Counted from the first letter of the stretch, positions 43,033 through 51,050 are shown. The stretch is DNA of 64,000 bases from Kribbella sp. NBC_01245 (GCF_036226525.1 NZ_CP108487.1:8308001-8372000); one strand, 5' to 3'. Translations and numbers: made by a program. Notes: a model not told the origin generated them from the sequence alone.

Positions 43033-43980
43033 GTGAGCCAGGCGAACTTCTCCCGGCCCGGAGCGATCGATCTCTCGGCCCTGCGTAAACCTGCCGGTGG
43101 TGCTGCTCCTGGTGCTGCTCCCGGGGCTGGGGCTGGTGCTGCTGGTGCGCCGGCCGCAGGCGGTGGGGCTTATGTGCTGGATGTGACTGAGGCGGCCTTT
43201 CAGGCGGATGTGATTGAGCGGTCGCTGCAGCATCCGGTGGTTGTTGAGTTCTGGTCTCCGCGTTCTGGTGCGTCGAATCAGCTCGCGCCGATCTTGGCTG
43301 CGCTGTCGACTGAGTACGACGGCAAGTTTTTGCTGGCGCGTATTGATATCGATGCCAACCCGGGGTTGGCGCAGGCCGTCGGGGTTCAGACTGTGCCGTT
43401 GGTTATCGGGGTGCTGCGGGGGCAGGTGGTGCCGTTGTTCCAGGGGCCGGTTGGGGAGCCTGAGGCTCGGCAGTATGTTGATCAGCTGCTGACTGTGGCT
43501 GTGGCTAATGGGATCGCTGGGCGTGCGCAGCCGGTGGCGGCCGCTGGGCCGGTTGATGCTGAGCCGGTGGTTGATGAGCGGTTTGTTAAGGCTGAGGACG
43601 CTGTGGGTGCTGGGGATCTCGACGGGGCGATTGCCGCGTATGAGGAGATCTTGGCGCAGACGCCTGGGGATGCTGAGGCTAAGGCTGGGTTGTCGCGGGT
43701 GCAGTTGGTGAAGCGGACTCAGGATGTGCCGGCTGATTTCCGGGAGAAGGCCGCGGAGGATGCTGCGGATGTTGAGGCGCAGATCTTGGTCGCGGATGTT
43801 GACCTCATGGGTGGGCATGTCGAGGATGCTTTCAACCGGCTGATCACGACTGTCCAGAACACGGCCGGCGAGGATCGCAACAAGGCGCGGGTCCATCTGC
43901 TTGAGCTGTTCGAGGTTGTGGGTGCCGATGACGAGCGGGTCGTGCGCGCTCGGCAGCGACTGATGATGGTTCTGTTCTAG
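43033..43980 (+). CDS. YbbN/CnoX-like thioredoxin-fold TPR co-chaperone lacking the CxxC
   Basis: 315 residues from GTG 43033. An Ala/Gly/Pro-rich N-terminus (about 20-45) leads to a thioredoxin domain: VVVEFWSPRSGASNQLAPIL where the active CxxC is replaced by SPRSGAS, then VGVQTVPLVIGVLRGQVVPL. The C-terminal half has TPR-like repeats (AGDLDGAIAAYEEILAQTPG, LMGGHVEDAFNRLITTVQN). Actinobacterial YbbN-type proteins without Cys act as holdase co-chaperones. Codon use is G/T-ending, unlike the C-ending neighbours. Confidence 0.88.
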   Translation: MSQANFSRPGAIDLSALRKPAGGAAPGAAPGAGAGAAGAPAAGGGAYVLDVTEAAFQADVIERSLQHPVVVEFWSPRSGASNQLAPILAALSTEYDGKFLLARIDIDANPGLAQAVGVQTVPLVIGVLRGQVVPLFQGPVGEPEARQYVDQLLTVAVANGIAGRAQPVAAAGPVDAEPVVDERFVKAEDAVGAGDLDGAIAAYEEILAQTPGDAEAKAGLSRVQLVKRTQDVPADFREKAAEDAADVEAQILVADVDLMGGHVEDAFNRLITTVQNTAGEDRNKARVHLLELFEVVGADDERVVRARQRLMMVLF

Positions 43981-44038
43981 GCAGGTCGTGTTGGTGATGT
44001 ACGTCGTGTTGGCGTGCATCGTGCGGGTTGGTCGGTGG

Positions 44039-44163
44039 CACCCGTCCCCCTGAGTTCTTGCGAATTGTCAGGCCGGTCCGGGCCGCGTCAAGGGTTCCAT
44101 CGGCTAACGCCGACGCATGCGCGCCCTTGACCCGACCCGAACCAGCCAAAGGCGGCAGCTATC
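44039..44163 (-). repeat. Repeat family R2, copy 1 (main part; cut by the IS110 element)
   Basis: Closely similar to the reverse complement of 54817-54955. The end repeat CACCCGTCCCCCTGAG is at 44039-44054, and the main stem pairs 44071-44094 with 44124-44147. The three C/A mismatches in the plus-strand stem become G-U pairs in a minus-strand RNA, suggesting the transcribed strand. The opposite end repeat (GGGGACGGGTG) is now at 45674-45684, on the far side of the IS110 element. The gap from 43981 holds nothing else. Confidence 0.8.
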
Positions 44164-44185
44164 AGACATCCCTAGTGCTAGGGAG

Positions 44186-45421
44186 TCAAGCGGCGGTGGT
44201 TTTGGTGCGGTGGGCCCAGGCGGTGTGGGTGTCGTAGTGGGTGCCGGTTTTGAGGCAGCCGTGGAGGAGGCCGACGAGCCGGTTGGCGAGTTGTCGTAGC
44301 GCGGCGTGGTGGCCGTGGCCGCGGGTGCGGAGTTCGTCGTAGTAGGCGCGGGTGTGTGGGTCACGCAGGATGGCGGCGCCGGCTTGCTGGTCGAGGGCGT
44401 TGACGAGCCGGTTGTTGTGGACGAACCGGGCGTGCACCGTTTTCAGCCTTCCGGATTGGCGGGTGAGGGGTGCGGTGCCGGCGTAGTTCTTGCGGGATTT
44501 CGCGTCGGCGTAGCGGCCTGGGGCGTCGCCGAATTCTGCCAGCACCCGGGCGCCGAGGATCGGTCCGAGGCCGGGCAGGCTGCGGTAGATCTCAACGTCC
44601 GGGTGCCGGCCAAAATAGGCCTCGACCCCTGCCTGCAGGCCGGTGATCTCGGTGTTCAGGGCCTGCAGGATCGCCACCGTGGAACGGACCGTGGCGGCGT
44701 AGGCGTCGGCCACGATCTCGGACTGGCCGAGTTGCTCGGTGCGCAGCGCGGCCTGAATCGCGGCGGCCCGGCTGGGCAGATCACCGCGCCGGCGAGCCGT
44801 TTTCAGCGCGGCGGTGATCTGGCCGGTGGTGAGTTTCGCCGCGGCCGCCGGGGTGGCCGCTTTGGCCAGCAACGCCAGCACATCAGGACTGGTCAACGTC
44901 AACGTCCCTTGCTGATACGCCTCCAGCGCGGCCGGGAAGTAGTCCAGCAACGCCGACCGCATCCGCAGCATGTGCCGGGTCCGTTCCTGGATCAGCGATT
45001 GATGCGCCCGGGTCAGCACCTTCACCCCGGCCGCGAGCTGCGAATCGGCCTCGGTGGCCACGAGTTGGTGACGCCGGGTCCGGACCATGTCGGCCAGGCT
45101 GTGCGCGTCGGTCTTGTCGTCCTTGGCACCCGACAACGACACCACCTCACGATGTCTCGCGGCCAGTTTCGGGTTCACCCCGAACACCACATAACCCGCC
45201 GCGATCAACGCGGCCACCCACGGACCCCGCTCGGTCTCGATCCCGACCATCACCTGGCCGGGGCCACCATCATCAGGCAAGTGTTGCGCGATCAGCTCAT
45301 GGAACTTCACCATCCCCTGGACCCCCTCGGGGACCCGGCGAATGCCCAGCACCCGGCCCTGATCGTCTTGGACCTCGAGGTCATGATGATCTTCGGCCCA
45401 GTCGTCACCAACGAACAACAC
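44186..45421 (-). CDS. IS110-family transposase (DEDD recombinase)
   Basis: 411 residues from GTG 45421. RuvC-like DEDD domain: VGDDWAEDHHDLEV (Asp), MVGIETERGPW (Glu), GAKDDKTDAHSLADMV (Asp, Asp). C-terminal Tnp domain: YRSLPGLGPILGARVLAEFG and KSRKNYAGTAPLTRQSG with the catalytic Ser region. It is intact, so the element may be active. The recombinase is expected to work with an RNA from the adjacent 5' end. Confidence 0.95.
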   Translation of the reverse strand: MLFVGDDWAEDHHDLEVQDDQGRVLGIRRVPEGVQGMVKFHELIAQHLPDDGGPGQVMVGIETERGPWVAALIAAGYVVFGVNPKLAARHREVVSLSGAKDDKTDAHSLADMVRTRRHQLVATEADSQLAAGVKVLTRAHQSLIQERTRHMLRMRSALLDYFPAALEAYQQGTLTLTSPDVLALLAKAATPAAAAKLTTGQITAALKTARRRGDLPSRAAAIQAALRTEQLGQSEIVADAYAATVRSTVAILQALNTEITGLQAGVEAYFGRHPDVEIYRSLPGLGPILGARVLAEFGDAPGRYADAKSRKNYAGTAPLTRQSGRLKTVHARFVHNNRLVNALDQQAGAAILRDPHTRAYYDELRTRGHGHHAALRQLANRLVGLLHGCLKTGTHYDTHTAWAHRTKTTAA

Positions 45422-45470
45422 GATGAATTTCTCCCGTCACGCACTCGATGAGTGTCTGAGTAGCCCGCAG

Positions 45471-45645
45471 GAGATTCCGGCGCCCTAATGGATCAGTGCT
45501 CACACCACCCGAAAAGCGGCAGGCACGACACCCCATCAGCCATTCACATCTCCCGACCACCAGCAAGGGCACGCTCTGATACCAGGACTCAAAGCCCGGG
45601 GGTACGGAGTGCTCACCTACCAGCGACCACAGACACCGAGTCTGC
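45471..45645 (-). ncRNA. Putative bridge RNA of the IS110 element
   Basis: Non-coding 5' end of the element, read on the transposase strand. A CAGAC-GTCTG stem (45630-45644) is followed in order by a C5 run (45602-45598) matching the CCCC of the target left side, GGTATCAG (45583-45576) complementary at 7 of 8 positions to the target right side plus core CTGATAGC, GATGT (45550-45546) matching the element's right end GGGATGT, and CCATTAG (45491-45485) exactly complementary to core plus left end CTAATGG. Order and polarity match IS621 bridge RNA (target loop, then donor loop). Exact transcript ends are unknown. Confidence 0.68.
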
Positions 45646-45671
45646 CAGCGACCGACCCGATAACACCCATT

Positions 45672-45686
45672 AGGGGGACGGGTGAA
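45672..45686 (-). repeat. Displaced end repeat of R2 copy 1
   Basis: AGGGGGACGGGTG is the inverted partner of 44039-44053 and would join 44163 directly without the IS110 element. Confidence 0.7.
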
Positions 45687-45792
45687 GTCTGACCGGGCTT
45701 GGTCCATCGCACTCTGCCGCGCCGGGTTACCCGCGCGCTGCCGCGCCGGGTTTGCCGCGCGCTGCCGTGCCGCGCGCTGCGGCGTGGGGTTC

Positions 45793-45873
45793 GCGGACGT
45801 GCAGGCCCACACAACGGCCGGTTTTCAGCGAAATCGGGCCTAATCGGCGCCTCGTGTGGGCGTGCACGTCCGC
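45793..45873. repeat. Repeat family R4, copy 2 (with 20-bp outer arms)
   Basis: The core hairpin 45805-45861 aligns base for base with 28991-29047 (57 bases each). Here the stem extends outwards to 20 bp with one mismatch (45793-45812 with 45854-45873). It lies in a 500-base gene-free stretch (45687-46100) between the two IS elements, which also holds GC-rich CGCGCGCTGCCG repeats (about 45725-45780). Confidence 0.65.
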
Positions 45874-45976
45874 AGCGGACGCCCACCCCTACACAAGTCC
45901 CGCTTTTCGCCTGCCTTAAGGGCTCCGGGCATGGTTTATGTAGGGCTGGCGGTCCGCTCCGTTCACCAGTTGGCGT

Positions 45977-46033
45977 CTTCCCGAGCGGACTGGACGTTTT
46001 CCGGCCGCGAAAACGTCCAGTTCACTCGGGAAG
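45977..46033. repeat. Repeat family R3, copy 1 (57-bp hairpin)
   Basis: Arms 45977-46001 and 46009-46033 pair at 23 of 25 positions around a 7-base loop. The second copy is at 54626-54682 in the opposite orientation, with similar flanks (TGCG...CGTC...ATGCGCG). Confidence 0.75.
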
Positions 46034-46100
46034 ATGCGGGCAGCCGTCGATGCGCGCGCCCTCCGGTCCGGAAGCGCCGCTCCAGTGCGGATGGGCGCCT

Positions 46101-47726
46101 CCTATTCCGAGGGTCGACATGCGGAATGGGGGGTCGACCCCAAGGCCGGTTAGTTAGGCGGGTTGGTGGGCTGTCAGGGCGGTGGAGTGAGGATGTCGAT
46201 GTTGATGGTGGCTTGGTAGGTGGTGCGGTTGGTGTTGGGTCCTTTGGCGGGGTATTTGGAGGTGGATCGTTTGACGGTGCGGGGGCCGAGGCGGGTTCGG
46301 CGTGGGGGTAGCAGGTTGGCCAGGACGAGTCGGCCGATGTGGCCGACGAGGTCGATTACGGTGCCGGCGATGACGCCGGTGGCTTGGATGAGTTGGTCGC
46401 GGGCGGCGTTGAGGGCGATGGTGAAGCTGGCCCGGTCGGGGTCGGTGCCGGGTTGGGTGTCGGTGGCGTCGGTCATGGCTTGGCGCAGGACCTGGTAGGT
46501 GATCAGGAGTGCGTAGACCTCTTGGGTGATGCCTTCAGGGGTGCGGGCGCGCAGGACGTGTCCGCCGAGGATGGTCGATTTGATCGCCAGGTAGGCCGAC
46601 TCGATTTCCCAGCGCTGGTGGTAGAGCTTGACCAGGTCGATGGCCGGGTGGTTGCCGGGGTCGAGCAGGGTGGTGACGAGCCGGTAGGTGCCGGTGCGTC
46701 GGCCGTTGCTGGTGGCGATGGTGACCTCGGCCTCGATCACACGGACTGGAGTCGTATCCCACATCGACAGGTAGGAGCCATCGCGGTGGCGCTGCAGAAC
46801 AGGGAGTTTGCGGTTGTCTTTGCAGCGGATCAGCAGGTCGGCGCCGGCGTCTGTGATCGCGGTGATGACCTGCCGGGCGGCGAAGTTCCGGTCGGCCAGC
46901 ACGATCATCCCGCGGCGCAGGCTGCGGGCCAGTAGCGGCGGCGCATAGCGGGTTTCCCCGATCAGAGCTGACCCGAAGGCCGCGTCGATGATGGTGCGGG
47001 TGCCGCAACACACTACGACCATCAGCCGTAACAGCGGATAGCCCGATCCGCCGTGGCTGCCGGTCTGTTTGGTGAACACGCCCAGATTGGTGGCGGTGTC
47101 CGGCACGGTCATCGTGGTGCCGTCGATCGCGGTGACCAGCAGTCCCCGCCACCGCACCCCGGCAGCGGCGATCGGCGCGGACGGGCCACGGAGCAGGTCG
47201 AACAAGGCCTTCAACGGTGCAGCACCGAGTCGCCGCCGGGCATGGGTCAACGCGGCCGCGGTGGGTGTCGCGACGGTCAGGCCGTGCAGCCCGGCCACCA
47301 GCCGGTGCCACACCTGGCCATAGCCACGATCGCTGAACAGGCACCCCGCCAAGACCAGATACACCACCACCCGGGCCGGCAGATCACGCACCCGGGCCTG
47401 CGTCCTGCCAGTCTGGGCGAGAGCCTCATCGACCATCTCGAACGGAATGAACTGGGTCAACTCGCCCAGATGACCAGGCGCGAACGCACCCTCAGCCACC
47501 CTGATCGTGCGAGTAATGACAGACTGAACAGGCAGCGGAGCCTCACCGGTAGCTGGTTGTCTCGCGAGGACAAACCTGTCTACCCGCGGAGCTCCGCTGC
47601 TCGATGTCCAACACGCCCACCCAGTCCTGGGCAACCACCCGAAACGCCTAACTAACCGGCTTTGGGGTCGACCCGGCAAGTTTGGCGAGTCGACCCCCCA
47701 TTCCGCATGTCGACCCTCGGAATAGG
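46101..47726 (-). mobile_element. IS4-family insertion sequence, about 1626 bp
   Basis: Terminal inverted repeats 46101-46138 and 47689-47726 are 38 bp and perfect (CCTATTCCGAGGGTCGACAT at the outer end). Similarity continues inward (GCCGGTTAGTTAGGCG) but the right end has 17 extra bases. Nothing else is carried besides the transposase gene. No clear target duplication next to the ends. Confidence 0.85.
46174..47499 (-). CDS. IS4-family transposase (DDE)
   Basis: 441 residues from GTG 47499, the first standard start near the conserved N-terminus VAEGAFAPGHLGELTQFIPF; homology probably begins a few residues earlier (TTG 47634 or CTG 47535 are alternatives). IS4 N-terminal domain, then DDE_Tnp_1: VTAIDGTTMTVPD (Asp), MIVLADRNFAARQVI (Asp), and the YREK motif as YHQRWEIESAYLAIK (Glu). 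Intact reading frame. Confidence 0.9.
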   Translation of the reverse strand: MAEGAFAPGHLGELTQFIPFEMVDEALAQTGRTQARVRDLPARVVVYLVLAGCLFSDRGYGQVWHRLVAGLHGLTVATPTAAALTHARRRLGAAPLKALFDLLRGPSAPIAAAGVRWRGLLVTAIDGTTMTVPDTATNLGVFTKQTGSHGGSGYPLLRLMVVVCCGTRTIIDAAFGSALIGETRYAPPLLARSLRRGMIVLADRNFAARQVITAITDAGADLLIRCKDNRKLPVLQRHRDGSYLSMWDTTPVRVIEAEVTIATSNGRRTGTYRLVTTLLDPGNHPAIDLVKLYHQRWEIESAYLAIKSTILGGHVLRARTPEGITQEVYALLITYQVLRQAMTDATDTQPGTDPDRASFTIALNAARDQLIQATGVIAGTVIDLVGHIGRLVLANLLPPRRTRLGPRTVKRSTSKYPAKGPNTNRTTYQATINIDILTPPP

Positions 47727-47744
47727 GGGATGGAGGTGGCGGGG

Positions 47745-48539
47745 TTACCAGGTGCCGCCGAGGGGGCGGGTGGGGTCGCCGGTGAAGGCGCCGGCTAGGA
47801 GGTCGGTGGGGTTGGGGGGTTGTACGTCGGTGGTGGGGGTGATGTGGTGTTCGGCGTTGTCGTGGGCTTTGAAGCCGATGGCTAGACCGGCTTCGGGGGA
47901 GAACCACGTTCGGGTGTTGGCTGATACGCCCCACACGATGTGATGGCCGGGGTGGTCCAGGGCGGCGGTTGCCTCGACCAGTCGCGCTAGGTCGCCGGGG
48001 GAGACCCAGGTTGAGAGGGTTCGGCCGCCGGTGCCGATGTCGGCGCCTACTGTGCAGATGCGGGCTGATACGACCGACATGCCGAAGCGGTCGGCGTATA
48101 AGGAGCCGAGTGCCTCCATCGCTACTTTGCCGACGCCGTAGTACGTGTCTGGGCGGGGTGGTAGGACGGGGGCGGCGGCCGCGTCGGCGGCGCGGACGAA
48201 GCCGACGGCGTGGATCGAGCTGCCGAGCAATACGCGTTGGACGCCTGCGCGTCGGGCGGCTTCGAGGACGACGTGCGAGCCGTTGATGTTGGTCTCGAGG
48301 ATGTCCCGCCAGGGGCGCTCCGACTTGTGGCCGCCGAGGTGTACGACGAGGTCGGCGCCTTCGAAGAAGGAGGTCATCGCGTCCAGGTCGGTCACCGAGG
48401 CCTGCACGAATTCCTCGCCGGCGGCCAGGTCGCTGACCACCGAGATGTCGCTCAACCGCAGCACTCGGTCCGGTACGCGCAGCAGGGGCCGGATCAGGGT
48501 GCTCACCTGGCCGGCGGCGCCAGTGATCGCAATGGTCAT
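47745..48539 (-). CDS. udh: NAD-dependent uronate dehydrogenase-like protein
   Basis: 264 residues from ATG 48539. Extended-SDR fold: MTIAITGAAGQVSTLIRPLL, DLVVHLGGHKSERPWRDILE, NINGSHVVLEAARRAGVQRV, LLGSSIHAVGF and the catalytic YYGVGKVAMEAL (Tyr, Lys). LGGHKSERPW and IHAVGF follow uronate dehydrogenases, which oxidise galacturonate or glucuronate to the aldarolactone. Divergent from the glucarate dehydratase gene, which uses the next product. The IS4 element ends 18 bases from its stop without damaging it. Confidence 0.83.
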   Translation of the reverse strand: MTIAITGAAGQVSTLIRPLLRVPDRVLRLSDISVVSDLAAGEEFVQASVTDLDAMTSFFEGADLVVHLGGHKSERPWRDILETNINGSHVVLEAARRAGVQRVLLGSSIHAVGFVRAADAAAAPVLPPRPDTYYGVGKVAMEALGSLYADRFGMSVVSARICTVGADIGTGGRTLSTWVSPGDLARLVEATAALDHPGHHIVWGVSANTRTWFSPEAGLAIGFKAHDNAEHHITPTTDVQPPNPTDLLAGAFTGDPTRPLGGTW

Positions 48540-48564
48540 CGTGAGCTCCTCAGGGGCGGCAAGG

Positions 48565-48627
48565 CTGTCCGAATCTGGACAGTGCGGGTTTCGGCTCGTT
48601 GACAGGTATGCGAACAAACTATTACGT
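48565..48627 (+). promoter_or_regulatory. Promoter and operator of the aldarate operon
   Basis: TTGACA (48599-48604), 17 bases, TTACGT (48622-48627; TATTAC at 48620 is an alternative with 15). CTGTCC-GAATCT-GGACAG (48565-48582) is an inverted repeat just upstream; CACATATGTG (48659-48668) is a second palindrome downstream. GGACA recurs three times in the gap. Confidence 0.5.
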
Positions 48628-48700
48628 TTCAAACCGTTCCGCCAATGTGGAGGACATTCACATATGTGGACAATCAGGCGAGACGAAGGGCAGACTCCCG

Positions 48701-49909
48701 TTGAAGATCACCGACCTGCACATCACCCCTATCGCGTTCGCCGATCCGCCGTTGCTCAACTCCACCGGAGTCCACGAGCCACTCGCCTTGCGCACGATCG
48801 TCGAACTGGAAGTCGACGGGACGGTCGTCGGCCTCGGCGAGGGATCGGGCGAGCTCGAAATCCTCGACGCCCTTCGATCCGTCCGGGACGTCGTCATCGG
48901 CCAGGACGTCTTCGCCATTTCCTTGCTAGAGGCATCGATCTACGAGGCCCTCGGAACGGTCAATCGCAGCGTTTTCTCGATCATCGAAGTGGCGTGCCTC
49001 GATGCCCAGGGCAAGCTTCTCGGTCGCCCGGTGAGCGATCTGCTCGGTGGCGCCGTTCGGTCGACCGTGCCCTACAGCGCCTACCTGTTCTACAAATGGG
49101 CGGCGCATCCGGGTTCGCCGGACGACGAGTGGGGCGAGGCGCTCGATCCCGACGGCATGGTCCGTCAGGCTCAGCGCATGGTCGACCTCTACGGGTTCGG
49201 CTCGATCAAGCTCAAGGGCGGCGTCTTCCAGCCGGACGAGGAGATCGCCGCCATCCGGGCTCTCGCCGAAGCCTTCCCGGACCATCCGCTGCGGATCGAC
49301 CCGAACGGCGCGTGGACGGTGTCGACCTCGTTGTACGTCGGCAAGGAGCTCGACGGGGTGCTCGAATATCTCGAGGATCCGGCGCTCGGCTTCGACTCGA
49401 TGTCCGTCATCGCCCGTCGCGTCTCGATGCCCTTGGCAACCAATATGTGCGTGATCAGCCCGGAGACGATCGCTCCCGCGTTGGCCGTCGACGCGGTCCA
49501 GATCGTGCTGTCGGACCATCACTATTGGGGTGGCCTGCGGCATACCCGCGAGCTCGGAGCCATCTGCGACACCTTCGGCCTGGGCATGTCGATGCACTCG
49601 AACTCCCATCTCGGCATCTCGCTCGCGGCCATGACCCACGTCGCCGCCGCCACGCCGAACCTGGCGTACGCCTGCGATACGCACTACCCGTGGAACCAGG
49701 CCGATGACGTGATCGAGCCCGGCGTACTCGTCTTCGACAAAGGCGCGTTAGCCGTGCCGCAAGGGCCGGGGCTAGGCGTGACACTGAACCAGGACAAACT
49801 GGCGGAACTGCACGAGCGGTACGTCGCCTCCGGCCGGACAACGCGCGCGGATACGGCGTACATGCGTCAGGTCCAGCCCGACTACGACCCGACCTTGCCG
49901 AGGTTCTGA
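48701..49909 (+). CDS. gudD: Glucarate dehydratase-like enolase-superfamily enzyme
   Basis: 402 residues from TTG 48701 (LKITDLHITPIAFADPPLLN). The upstream in-frame start at 48599 falls on the -35 box, so it is rejected. Enolase fold: GSIKLKGGVF (KxK base), LRIDPNGAWT (Asp), YLEDP (Glu), LATNMCV (Asn), SDHHYWGG (Asp) and MSMHSNSHLGIS (His), the GudD pattern. It dehydrates D-glucarate to 5-keto-4-deoxyglucarate. First gene of a four-gene operon with a garR-like gene at its end. Confidence 0.9.
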   Translation: MKITDLHITPIAFADPPLLNSTGVHEPLALRTIVELEVDGTVVGLGEGSGELEILDALRSVRDVVIGQDVFAISLLEASIYEALGTVNRSVFSIIEVACLDAQGKLLGRPVSDLLGGAVRSTVPYSAYLFYKWAAHPGSPDDEWGEALDPDGMVRQAQRMVDLYGFGSIKLKGGVFQPDEEIAAIRALAEAFPDHPLRIDPNGAWTVSTSLYVGKELDGVLEYLEDPALGFDSMSVIARRVSMPLATNMCVISPETIAPALAVDAVQIVLSDHHYWGGLRHTRELGAICDTFGLGMSMHSNSHLGISLAAMTHVAAATPNLAYACDTHYPWNQADDVIEPGVLVFDKGALAVPQGPGLGVTLNQDKLAELHERYVASGRTTRADTAYMRQVQPDYDPTLPRF

Positions 49910-50989
49910 GTGCGCATCGCCATCTACGCCTACCCGTGGGACGACGTCGACAGGGCTGACCTTGGCGCGGATCAGGTCGTGGTCGCGACGTCGTACCACT
50001 CGGTCCGGGCGGCAACGCCCCGCCACCCGCGCCATCGCGTCCTCACCGCCGCCTCCGGTCTCTACCTGCCGGTCGACCCGTCTGCCTGGGGTCGGCTGGT
50101 GCCGGCCGCGCGTGAGCCGATCGTCGAAGGGTTGGGCGAACGCGCGGCCTGGGTGGTCCTCACGCACAACAGCGTCATCGGGCGCGACCACCCGGACGTC
50201 TGCGCGCGGAACGCCTTCGGCGACCTCTACGAGTACGCGCTGTGCCCGTCCGTCCCGGCCGTCCGGGAGTACGCCGCCAACCTGGTCCGGGAGATCGCCC
50301 GCGCCGGCGCCACCTCGATGGTGCTCGAGGCCTGCGGGCCGATGGGCCTCGGCCACCTGAGCGCCCACGAGAAGACCGCCGGCGCCGATTGGTCCGCGAT
50401 CGACGAGGCGTTGTTGTCGATCTGCTTCTGCGAGGCCTGTACGACGGCGCTCGCGGATGCGGGTCTCGACGTGGTCCACCTGCAAGACGCCGTACGTCGT
50501 GCAGTTGGCGCGGGTTGTGCGTCGATGGAGGACGCTCTCGGTCCGGACGCCAAGGTGGTGCTCGACGTCCGTCGCCGTGCCACCGCAGACCTCCGCGATC
50601 AGGTTGTCGCCGCTGCCCGCGCCAACGGCGTACGGGATATCGCGATGCACGCGTCGATCGATCCCTGGTCGACTGGTCCGGCGGCCGCCGTCGACTCGGT
50701 CATCGCGGGTATCGACCGGTTCGTCATCCCGGCGTGGGAACTCACCGGCGCGGGCGTCGAACGCGTCGCGCAGTTTCGCCGGCACCGCCTTCGCCCGGCG
50801 CGGCTGGCCGCCTACGTGACCGCGCTACCGCCTGTCCCGGCGCGTGCCGAGGTCCTCGCGGCCCATTGGCTCAGCCTGGTTGAAGCAGGTGTGGGGGAGT
50901 TGCACGTCTACCACGCAGGTCTCGCCTCGACGGCCCGCCTCGACGCGATCAGAACGGCCATCGCCATCGTTCGCGGGGCCACCGAGTGA
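49910..50989 (+). CDS. Unrecognised protein in the aldarate operon, TIM-barrel-like
   Basis: 359 residues from GTG 49910, directly after the gudD stop. I do not recognise the family. It begins RIAIYAYPWDDVDRADLGAD, continues SYHSVRAATPRHPRHRV, THNSVIGRDHPDVCARNAFG, and EACGPMGLGHLSAHEKTAGA followed by ADWSAIDEALLSICFCEACT with a CFCEAC cluster. Alternating beta-strand and helix pattern with acidic residues at strand ends looks like a glycosidase- or isomerase-type barrel. No signal peptide, so cytosolic. Position suggests a step on uronic-acid-containing substrates (inference only). Confidence 0.75.
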   Translation: MRIAIYAYPWDDVDRADLGADQVVVATSYHSVRAATPRHPRHRVLTAASGLYLPVDPSAWGRLVPAAREPIVEGLGERAAWVVLTHNSVIGRDHPDVCARNAFGDLYEYALCPSVPAVREYAANLVREIARAGATSMVLEACGPMGLGHLSAHEKTAGADWSAIDEALLSICFCEACTTALADAGLDVVHLQDAVRRAVGAGCASMEDALGPDAKVVLDVRRRATADLRDQVVAAARANGVRDIAMHASIDPWSTGPAAAVDSVIAGIDRFVIPAWELTGAGVERVAQFRRHRLRPARLAAYVTALPPVPARAEVLAAHWLSLVEAGVGELHVYHAGLASTARLDAIRTAIAIVRGATE

Positions 50990-51050
50990 CGGCCGAGACC
51001 ACGGGATACGACATGACGGCCGAGGCCACCGGATGACGGCCGAGGTCTGT
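50986..51050 (+). repeat. Triplicated translation-start region with a mini-ORF
   Basis: GTGACGGCCGAGACCACGGG (50986), ATGACGGCCGAGGCCACCGG (51013) and ATGACGGCCGAGGTC (51033) are near-identical. The first two are in frame with each other (16 codons) and end at TGA 51034-51036, overlapping the ATG of the next gene as ATGA. Confidence 0.7.

Larger units (their letters stand above)
44164..45671 (-). mobile_element. IS110-family insertion sequence, 1508 bp with CT core
   Basis: Ends were placed by comparing the interrupted R2 copy with the intact one at 54817: homology runs to 44163 (GCTATC) and resumes at 45674 (GGGGACGGGTG). AG occurs at both junctions (44164-44165 and 45672-45673), which is CT on the transposase strand, the core dinucleotide of IS110/IS621-type elements. 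No terminal inverted repeats, as usual for the family. It contains one transposase gene and a 250-base 5' non-coding end. Confidence 0.82.

Noticed and set aside
45598..45602. C-run as sole proof of the bridge RNA target-left guide
   Set aside because: Five C residues are too little information in this genome; the assignment rests on order and on the other three segments.
46080..47740. Target site duplication of the IS4 element
   Set aside because: GGATGG occurs near both ends but not adjacent to the inverted repeats, so it cannot be a duplication.
48599..48700. Upstream start for glucarate dehydratase
   Set aside because: That start codon lies within a TTGACA -35 box and the added residues have no family similarity.
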